Source: Actinospineispora acaciae DSM 45401 (GTDB lineage: Bacteria > Actinomycetota > Actinomycetes > Mycobacteriales > Pseudonocardiaceae). Taken from it: a stretch of 64,000 bases of DNA. The notes below the pieces were generated by a model that was not told the DNA's origin, did no database searches, and saw only the letters and a list, made by a program, of their open reading frames with translations. Shown here piece by piece: positions 58,265-64,000 of the stretch. Location of the stretch: positions 62,001 to 126,000 of the forward strand of contig NZ_JIAI01000009.1 in assembly GCF_000620785.1 (NCBI RefSeq), in the 5' to 3' direction. Position 1 is the first letter of the stretch. Each line of letters starts with the position of its first letter. The translations under genes were made by a program, and so were the position numbers.

Positions 58265-59818
58265 GTGTCCCCCAGCCCGATCGCGGCCCCGGCCCTGACG
58301 GCCCCGCGACCAGCGCGGACCACGCCCACCGGGCTGGCCGAGCTGGCCGCCCTGGTTGGTGCGCGTGCCACGGGTGACCCGATCGGGGGGTCCGTGACCG
58401 GCGTCACCCTCCGTACTCAGGACGTTCGCCCCGGTGACCTGTTCGCCGGCGTGCCGGGCGCGCACGCGCACGGCGCCGACTTCGCCGCCCAGGCCGCCGC
58501 CGCCGGGGCCACCGCGCTGCTCACCGACCCGGCCGGCGCCGCGAAGCCATCCGTCAAGGGCGCCGGCCTGCCTGTGCTGGTGGTCGAGGACCCCCGGGCG
58601 GAGCTGGGAGCGGTGGCCGCCCGGGTCTACGGCGACCCGACCGCGCGCCTCGCCGTCCTCGGCGTGACCGGCACCAGCGGCAAGACCACCGTCACGTTCA
58701 TGGTCGAGGCCGGGCTGCGGGCCGCCGGCCTGACCAGCGGCCTGCTCGGCACCGTCCGCACCGCCATCGCCGGCCAGGCCTGGCCCAGCCCGCTGACCAC
58801 GCCGGAGGCGCCCGACCTGCAGGCGCTGTTCGCGGTGATGTGCGAGCGCGGGGTGAGCCACGCGGCGATGGAGGTGTCCAGCCACGCGCTGGCGCTGCAC
58901 CGGGTGGACGGCACCCGGTTCGCGGTGGGCGCGTTCACCAACCTGTCCCAGGACCACCTGGACTTCCACCACGACATGACCAGCTACCTGGCGGCCAAGG
59001 CGCTGCTGTTCGACGGCCGCTCCGAGGCCGAGGTGATCAACGCCGACGACGAGTGGGGCCGGCGGCTGCTCACGGACGACACGGTGACGGTGTCGGCGGC
59101 CGGGCGGGTGGACGCGCGGTGGCGGGCCGAGGCGGTCTCGCCGACCGAGGACGGCGGCCAGCGGTTCGTCGCCGTGGACCCGGCGGGCGCCCGTACCCCG
59201 GTGGCGCTGCCGCTGCCCGGGGCGTTCAACGTGGCCAACGCGCTGCTCGCGCTGGCCTGCCTGGACCGGGTCGGGGTGCCGGCCTCGGTCGCCGCCGAGG
59301 GGATGGCCGGGGTCAGCGTGCCCGGCCGGCTGGAGCGGGTGGACCTCGGCCAGCCCTACCTCGCGCTGGTCGACTACGCGCACAAGCCCGGCGCGGTGGC
59401 CGCGCTGCTCGACACCCTGCGCGCGCGGCTGACCGGCACCGGGAGCGGCGGGCGGCTGATCGTGGTGCTGGGCTGCGGCGGCGACCGGGACGCGGCGAAG
59501 CGCCCGCTGATGGGGGCCGAGGCGGCCAGGAGGGCCGAACTGCTGGTGATCACCGACGACAACCCGCGCAACGAGGACCCGGCGCTGATCCGGGCCGCCA
59601 TGCGCGCCGGAGCCCTGGCCGCCGGGCCGCTGGACGAGGTCATCGAGGTCGGCGACCGCCGCGACGCCATCGCGGCCGCCGTGTCCCGCGCGCGCCCCGG
59701 CGACGTGCTGGTGGTGGCCGGCAAGGGCCACGAGACCGGGCAGCTCAGCCGCGGCGTGCGCCGCCCGTTCTCCGACGTCGAGGAGCTGGCGGCGGCCATC
59801 CGGGGGGCCGGTCGATGA
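58265..59818 (+). CDS. murE: UDP-N-acetylmuramoyl-tripeptide synthetase (meso-DAP adding) MurE
   Basis: The 517-residue ligase adds the third residue to the stem peptide. The ATP loop is VTGTSGKTTVTFMVEAGL; EVSSHALAL, FTNLSQDHLDFH and ALVDYAHKPGAV are Mur ligase blocks; DDNPRNEDP has the DNPR motif that selects meso-diaminopimelate. GTG 58265 is chosen; the frame is open to 58220 but TAGCCT would lie inside. It overlaps murF by 4 nt. Confidence 0.94.
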   Translation: MSPSPIAAPALTAPRPARTTPTGLAELAALVGARATGDPIGGSVTGVTLRTQDVRPGDLFAGVPGAHAHGADFAAQAAAAGATALLTDPAGAAKPSVKGAGLPVLVVEDPRAELGAVAARVYGDPTARLAVLGVTGTSGKTTVTFMVEAGLRAAGLTSGLLGTVRTAIAGQAWPSPLTTPEAPDLQALFAVMCERGVSHAAMEVSSHALALHRVDGTRFAVGAFTNLSQDHLDFHHDMTSYLAAKALLFDGRSEAEVINADDEWGRRLLTDDTVTVSAAGRVDARWRAEAVSPTEDGGQRFVAVDPAGARTPVALPLPGAFNVANALLALACLDRVGVPASVAAEGMAGVSVPGRLERVDLGQPYLALVDYAHKPGAVAALLDTLRARLTGTGSGGRLIVVLGCGGDRDAAKRPLMGAEAARRAELLVITDDNPRNEDPALIRAAMRAGALAAGPLDEVIEVGDRRDAIAAAVSRARPGDVLVVAGKGHETGQLSRGVRRPFSDVEELAAAIRGAGR

Positions 59819-61254
59819 TCACGATGACGCTCGCCGAGGTGGCGGCCGCCGTCGACGGCCGGACGCACCGGGCGGCCGGGACCGAGCCGGTCACCGGCTC
59901 GGTGGAGTTCGACTCCCGGAAGGTCACGCCGGGCGGGCTGTTCGTGGCGCTGCCCGGCGAGCGGGTGGACGGGCACGACTACGCGGCCGCCGCGCACGCC
60001 GCCGGCGCGGCCGCGGTGCTGGCCGCCCGCGCGGTGGACGCGCCCGCCGTGCTGGTCGGGGCGCCGGGGGAGGACCCGGAGCGGGCCGTGCTCGGGGCGC
60101 TGAGCCGGCTGGCCGCTCACGTGGTGCGCCGGCTGCCCGGCCTGGAGGTCGTCGGGCTGACCGGCTCGTCCGGCAAGACCTCCACCAAGGACCTGGTGGC
60201 CGCCGTGCTGCGCCGGCTGGGGCCGACGGTGGCCCCGCCCGGGTCGTTCAACAACGAGATCGGCCACCCCTGGACGGTGCTGCGCGCGGACGAGCACGCC
60301 CGGCACCTGGTGCTGGAGCTGGCCGCCCGGCGCGTCGGGCACATCGCCGCGCTGTGCACGGTGGCGCCGCCCCGGGTCGGCGCGGTGCTGAACGTGGGCA
60401 GCGCGCACCTGGGCGAGTTCGGCTCCCCGGAGGCGGTGGCGACGGCCAAGGGCGAGCTGGTCGAGGCGCTGCCGGCGGCGCCCGACGGCGGGGTGGCCGT
60501 GCTGAACGCCGACGACCCCCGGGTCGCCGCGATGGCCGCCCGCACCGAGGCCCGGGTCGTCACCTTCGGCTCGTCCGGCGACCTGCGCGCCGTGAAGGTC
60601 ACGCTGGACGAGGCCGGTCGCCCGAGGTTCCGGCTGGTCACGCCGGCGGGCGAGGCGGAGCTGGGGCTGCGGCTGGTGGGCGCGCACCACGTCGGCAACG
60701 CGCTGGCCGCCGCCGCCGTCGGACTGGAGCTGGGCGCCGGCCTGGACCTGGTGGCCGACGTGCTGGCCACCGCCGAGCCGGCCTCGCGCTGGCGGATGGA
60801 GGTCATCGACCGCCCGGACGGCGTGACCGTGATCAACGACGCGTACAACGCGAACCTGGAGTCCATGCGCGCCGGGCTGGAGGCGCTGGCCGCGGTCGCG
60901 GGCGGTCGGCGGCGGTGCTGGGCGGTGCTCGGCACCATGGCCGAGCTGGGGGAGATCACCCCGGCGGCGCACGAGGAAATCGGCGGCCTGGCCGCCCGGC
61001 TCGGGGTGCGATGCCTGGTCGCGGTGGGTACGGGCGGCGACGCGGAGAGTTATCGGGCCGGCTACCGTGCCGGCGACGGAGAGGAGTCGATAGTCGTGCC
61101 GGACGTGGCGGCCGCCATGGAGGTTCTCCAGGAGCGGCTGCGGCCGGGTGACGTGGTGCTCGTCAAGGCGTCCCGCTCGGCGGGGCTGGAGCGCATCGCC
61201 GCCGGCCTGCTGGAGCCGCCGGTGGCGGCCGGGCCGACGCGGGAACGCTCGTGA
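59815..61254 (+). CDS. murF: UDP-N-acetylmuramoyl-tripeptide-D-alanyl-D-alanine ligase MurF
   Basis: The 479-residue ligase adds D-Ala-D-Ala. Visible blocks are VEFDSRKVTPGGLFVAL (MurF N-domain), VVGLTGSSGKTSTKDLVAAVL (ATP loop), SFNNEIGHPWTVL, VGSAHLGEFGS, and INDAYNANLESMRAGLEAL. It starts inside the murE stop (ATGA) and its own stop overlaps the mraY GTG (GTGA), so the three are co-translated. Confidence 0.95.
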   Translation: MITMTLAEVAAAVDGRTHRAAGTEPVTGSVEFDSRKVTPGGLFVALPGERVDGHDYAAAAHAAGAAAVLAARAVDAPAVLVGAPGEDPERAVLGALSRLAAHVVRRLPGLEVVGLTGSSGKTSTKDLVAAVLRRLGPTVAPPGSFNNEIGHPWTVLRADEHARHLVLELAARRVGHIAALCTVAPPRVGAVLNVGSAHLGEFGSPEAVATAKGELVEALPAAPDGGVAVLNADDPRVAAMAARTEARVVTFGSSGDLRAVKVTLDEAGRPRFRLVTPAGEAELGLRLVGAHHVGNALAAAAVGLELGAGLDLVADVLATAEPASRWRMEVIDRPDGVTVINDAYNANLESMRAGLEALAAVAGGRRRCWAVLGTMAELGEITPAAHEEIGGLAARLGVRCLVAVGTGGDAESYRAGYRAGDGEESIVVPDVAAAMEVLQERLRPGDVVLVKASRSAGLERIAAGLLEPPVAAGPTRERS

Positions 61255-62333
61255 AGGGCATTCTCATCGCGGCCGGCGTGGCGCTCGCGGTCTCCATCCT
61301 GGTGACCCCGTACCTGATCCGGTTCTTCGCCCGCCAGGGCTTCGGCCAGGAGATCAGGGCGGAGGGGCCGGCCACCCACCAGTCCAAGCGCGGCACCCCG
61401 GTGATGGGCGGGGTGGCCATCCTGGCCTCGATCTGGGTCGGCTACCTGGTCGCCCACCTGGCCACCGGCGAGCAGGGCGGCGGGCCCACCGCGTCGGCCT
61501 GGCTGGTGCTGTTCCTGACCACCGCGCTGGGCATCGTCGGCTTCGTGGACGACCTGATCAAGCTGCGCCGGCAGCGCAACCTGGGCCTGAACAAGACGTC
61601 CAAGCTGCTCGGCCAGCTGGTCACCGCCGTGATCTTCGCGATCCTGGCGCTGCGGTTCGCCAGCGCGAACGGGCTCACCCCGGCCTCGGTGCGGCCGTCC
61701 TTCGTGCGCGACATCCTGGTGCTCTCGTTCGGCACCATCGGCTTCGTGCTGTTCTGCTACCTGCTGGTCAGCGCCTGGTCGAACGCGGTGAACATGACCG
61801 ACGGGCTGGACGGGCTGGCGGCCGGCACCTCGGCGATGGTGCTGGCAACGTACGTGATCATCGGCTTCTGGCAGTTCCGCAACCTGTGCCTGCCGCCGGA
61901 GGCGAACCCGGGCTGCTACTCGGTGCGCGACCCGCTGGACGTGGCGATAGTCGCCGCCGCCGCGATGGGCGGCTGCATCGGGTTCCTGTGGTGGAACGCG
62001 GCGCCCGCGCGGATCTTCATGGGCGACACCGGGTCGCTGGCGCTGGGCGGGCTGATCGCCGGGCTGTCCATCGTGACCCGCACCGAGCTGCTGCTGGTGG
62101 TGATCGGCGGGGTGTTCGTGGTGGAGCTGCTGTCGGTGTCGCTGCAGATCGTGGTGTTCAGGGCCACCCGGCGGCGACTGTTCCGAATGGCGCCGTTCCA
62201 CCATCATTTCGAGCTAGCCGGCTGGGCCGAGACGACGGTGATCATTCGCTTCTGGCTGCTCGGCGCGATCTGCTGCGCGATCGGGCTGGGCATCTTCTAC
62301 AGCGAGTGGCTCTCCGCCGCGGCCGGAGGCTAG
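61251..62333 (+). CDS. mraY: Phospho-N-acetylmuramoyl-pentapeptide-transferase MraY
   Basis: The 360-residue integral membrane enzyme makes lipid I from UDP-MurNAc-pentapeptide and undecaprenyl phosphate. About ten helices are visible. THQSKRGTPVMGG, DDLIKLRRQRNLGLNKTSK, NMTDGLDGLAAG and FMGDTGSLALGG are the conserved catalytic loops; HHHFELAGWAE is the last signature. It overlaps murF by 4 nt and is 4 nt before murD. Confidence 0.96.
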   Translation: MKGILIAAGVALAVSILVTPYLIRFFARQGFGQEIRAEGPATHQSKRGTPVMGGVAILASIWVGYLVAHLATGEQGGGPTASAWLVLFLTTALGIVGFVDDLIKLRRQRNLGLNKTSKLLGQLVTAVIFAILALRFASANGLTPASVRPSFVRDILVLSFGTIGFVLFCYLLVSAWSNAVNMTDGLDGLAAGTSAMVLATYVIIGFWQFRNLCLPPEANPGCYSVRDPLDVAIVAAAAMGGCIGFLWWNAAPARIFMGDTGSLALGGLIAGLSIVTRTELLLVVIGGVFVVELLSVSLQIVVFRATRRRLFRMAPFHHHFELAGWAETTVIIRFWLLGAICCAIGLGIFYSEWLSAAAGG

Positions 62334-62337
62334 CGCG

Positions 62338-63729
62338 GTGGCCGGCAGAAACGTTCCACTGACGGCCCCGCTGACGGCACTGCGCGGCCGGCCGGTGCTG
62401 GTGGCCGGGGCCGCGGTGTCCGGGCTGGCGGCTGCGACCGCGCTGTCCGAGCTGGGGGCGCGGGTCACGGTGACCGACGCGGTGGCCGACCGGCTCGCCG
62501 CGCTGCCGCCGGGCGTGGACGGCGCGCTCGGGCTGACCGAACCGCCGCCCGGCACCGAGCTGGTGGTGACCAGCCCCGGCTGGCGCCCGGACGCGCCGCT
62601 GCTGGCCGCCGCCGCCCGCGCCGGCATCGAGGTGATCGGCGAGCCGGAGCTGGCCTGGCGCTGGCCTGTGGCGGCCGGCCGGCCCCGGTGGCTGGCGGTG
62701 ACCGGCACGAACGGCAAGACGACCACGGTGGGCATGCTGGCCGCGATCCTGACCGCCGCCGGCCGCGACGCGGTGGCCTGCGGGAACGTCGGCACCTCGG
62801 TGATCGACGTGGTCCGCGCCGGGCACCGCGAGCTGGCCGTGGAGCTGTCCAGCTTCCAGCTGCACTGGTCGCCGTCGCTGCGCCCGGACGCCGGCTGCCT
62901 GCTCAACATCGCCGAGGACCACCTGGACTGGCACGGCGACATGGCCACCTACCTCGCGGCCAAGGCCGGGGTGCTGGCCGGCCCGGTCGCGGTCGCGGGG
63001 GTGGACGACCCCCTGGTCGCGGACGCGCTCGCCGCCGCGCCCGCCGCCCACCGGATCGGGATCACCCTGAACGCCCCGGCCGACGGGCAGCTCGGCGTGC
63101 GCGACGGCGCGCTGGTGGACCGGGCGTTCAGTCCCTCGGTCGAGCTGGTCGGCCTGGACGAGGTCCACCCGTCCGGCCCGTCGGGATGGTTCGACGCGCT
63201 GGGCGCCGCCGCGCTCGCCAGGGCGGCCGGCGTGACGCCCGAGCAGGTCCGCGACGGGCTCGCCGGCTACCGGCCCGGCCCGCACCGGGGCTCGGTGGTC
63301 GGCGAGCTCGGCGGGGTGCGGTTCGTGGACGACTCCAAGGCCACCAACCCGCACGCCGCCTCCGCCGCGCTGGCCAGCTATTCGAGGGTCGTGTGGCTCG
63401 CCGGGGGACTGCTCAAGGGCGCTTCGGTGACGGAGCTGATCCGCGACCACGCGCACAGGTTCGCCGGTGTCGTCCTAATGGGTACCGATCGAGGGATCAT
63501 TCGTGACGCGCTGTTGCGACACGCACCGGATGTCCCCGTCGCGGAGGCGTCACCGGGAGATCATGGACCCATGACCGACGCGGTACGGCTGGCCGCCGCG
63601 ATGGCCGAGCCAGGGGATGTGGTGCTGCTCGCTCCGGCGGCGGCGTCCCTTGACCAGTTCGCCAGCTACGGCGCGCGAGGGAAGGCGTTCTCCGACGCGG
63701 TGGCCGCGCTTCCGGCGGCCACCCGGTGA
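62338..63729 (+). CDS. murD: UDP-N-acetylmuramoylalanine-D-glutamate ligase MurD
   Basis: The 463-residue ligase adds D-Glu to UDP-MurNAc-L-Ala. The N-terminal Rossmann domain (VLVAGAAVSGLAAATALSELGARVTVTDA) binds the UDP part, VTGTNGKTTTVGML the ATP, and LNIAEDHLDWHG, FVDDSKATNPHAA are further family motifs. GTG start; its stop overlaps ftsW (GTGA). Confidence 0.95.
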   Translation: MAGRNVPLTAPLTALRGRPVLVAGAAVSGLAAATALSELGARVTVTDAVADRLAALPPGVDGALGLTEPPPGTELVVTSPGWRPDAPLLAAAARAGIEVIGEPELAWRWPVAAGRPRWLAVTGTNGKTTTVGMLAAILTAAGRDAVACGNVGTSVIDVVRAGHRELAVELSSFQLHWSPSLRPDAGCLLNIAEDHLDWHGDMATYLAAKAGVLAGPVAVAGVDDPLVADALAAAPAAHRIGITLNAPADGQLGVRDGALVDRAFSPSVELVGLDEVHPSGPSGWFDALGAAALARAAGVTPEQVRDGLAGYRPGPHRGSVVGELGGVRFVDDSKATNPHAASAALASYSRVVWLAGGLLKGASVTELIRDHAHRFAGVVLMGTDRGIIRDALLRHAPDVPVAEASPGDHGPMTDAVRLAAAMAEPGDVVLLAPAAASLDQFASYGARGKAFSDAVAALPAATR

Positions 63730-64000
63730 CCGGGACGACCACCGGCCGTCCGGGAAGGGCGGCCCGGCCCGCCGCGCCCCGTCCCGCCCCCGGGGGGTTT
63801 CAGCGGAAGGTCCGCCGCGCCCGCGCCGCGCTGACCGCCTGGCTGGCCCGCCCGCTGACCTCGCTGCACATCGTGCTCGGCATCTTCGGGCTGCTCACCC
63901 TGCTCGGGCTGGTCATGGTGCTGTCCGCGTCCAGCGTGCAGTCCTTCGAGGCGGGTGGTTCCTCGTACGCGGTGTTCGTCCACCAGCTGGCGTTCTGTGG
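63726..64000 (+). CDS. ftsW: Lipid II polymerase FtsW (N-terminal part, cut by window end)
   Basis: About 91 residues are in the window. A basic Pro/Arg-rich tail of about 45 residues is followed by LTSLHIVLGIFGLLTLLGLVMVLSAS, the first transmembrane helix of a SEDS protein, and by SSVQSFEAGGSSYAVFVHQ, typical of FtsW. The GTG overlaps the murD stop by 4 nt. The catalytic Asp loop lies beyond the edge. The dcw position after murD supports FtsW over RodA. Confidence 0.88.
   Translation, partial: MTGTTTGRPGRAARPAAPRPAPGGFQRKVRRARAALTAWLARPLTSLHIVLGIFGLLTLLGLVMVLSASSVQSFEAGGSSYAVFVHQLAFC

Overview
The window is high-GC actinobacterial chromosome, most likely from the order Pseudonocardiales; the genus cannot be fixed from sequence alone. 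Nearly every gene is GC-rich with GTG starts. From about 16.9 kb to the right edge the order closely follows the Mycobacterium tuberculosis Rv2191-to-Rv2154c segment: DEDD exonuclease, NlpC/P60, pimB, fadD15, SRPBCC genes, ArsA-like ATPase, plsC, exoribonuclease, aroG, pknL, Rv2175c, mptA, idsA2, lppM, GNAT, DUF3040, mraZ, rsmH, ftsL, ftsI, murE, murF, mraY, murD, ftsW. The left part matches the Rv2747-Rv2744c block (argA, pgsA, clgR, pspA). The window is therefore mostly conserved core, with a short accessory patch at about 9.7-12.2 kb.

Layout. 1-3.4 kb: an unusual ECF sigma-like protein with a transmembrane helix and a long low-complexity tail that runs off the left edge, and a DivIVA-like coiled-coil protein. 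3.4-9.7 kb: argA divergent from rimO-pgsA, then clgR with a perfect ClgR box, pspA, nei2 and an aminotransferase. 9.7-12.2 kb: tandem repeats, an XRE regulator with two DUF397 partners, a small divergent protein behind a 16-bp hairpin, and an AbrB-type antitoxin with no visible toxin. 12.2-20.3 kb: Lhr helicase, a stand-alone Lrp domain, and two divergent nuclease-type genes. 20.3-35.2 kb: envelope lipid and central metabolism genes (NlpC/P60, pimB, fadD15, SRPBCC proteins, ArsA, ROK kinase, plsC, a phosphofructokinase with pyrophosphate-type residues, aroG). 35.2-44.4 kb: PknL with its DNA-binding neighbour, and an operon that mixes carotenoid genes (idsA/crtE, crtI, crtB) with the lipomannan mannosyltransferase mptA. 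44.5-48.5 kb: an SOS-box-controlled DUF6504-HEPN pair, a ParA, a methyltransferase and DUF3040. 48.6-53.5 kb: moxR-DUF58-transglutaminase operon. 53.9-64 kb: the dcw cell-wall/division cluster from mraZ to the start of ftsW, with 4-nt overlaps at many junctions.

The genes share a cell-envelope theme: precursor synthesis (murE, murF, mraY, murD), septal synthesis (ftsL, ftsI, ftsW), wall hydrolysis (NlpC/P60), PIM/lipomannan synthesis (pimB, mptA, plsC, pgsA), membrane stress (clgR-pspA), and signalling (pknL, the tethered sigma-like protein). Regulatory signals readable in the DNA include a ClgR box, a LexA box, 10-nt-periodic MraZ-like repeats on both sides of the moxR/mraZ gap, and about a dozen TANNNT -10 elements placed 6-9 nt before start codons, which suggests leaderless mRNAs. 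No single gene set is clearly a new system. The best candidates for new biology are the tethered sigma-like protein, the XRE/DUF397/hairpin/AbrB patch, the palindrome array between pimB and fadD15, and the dual MraZ-like arrays.
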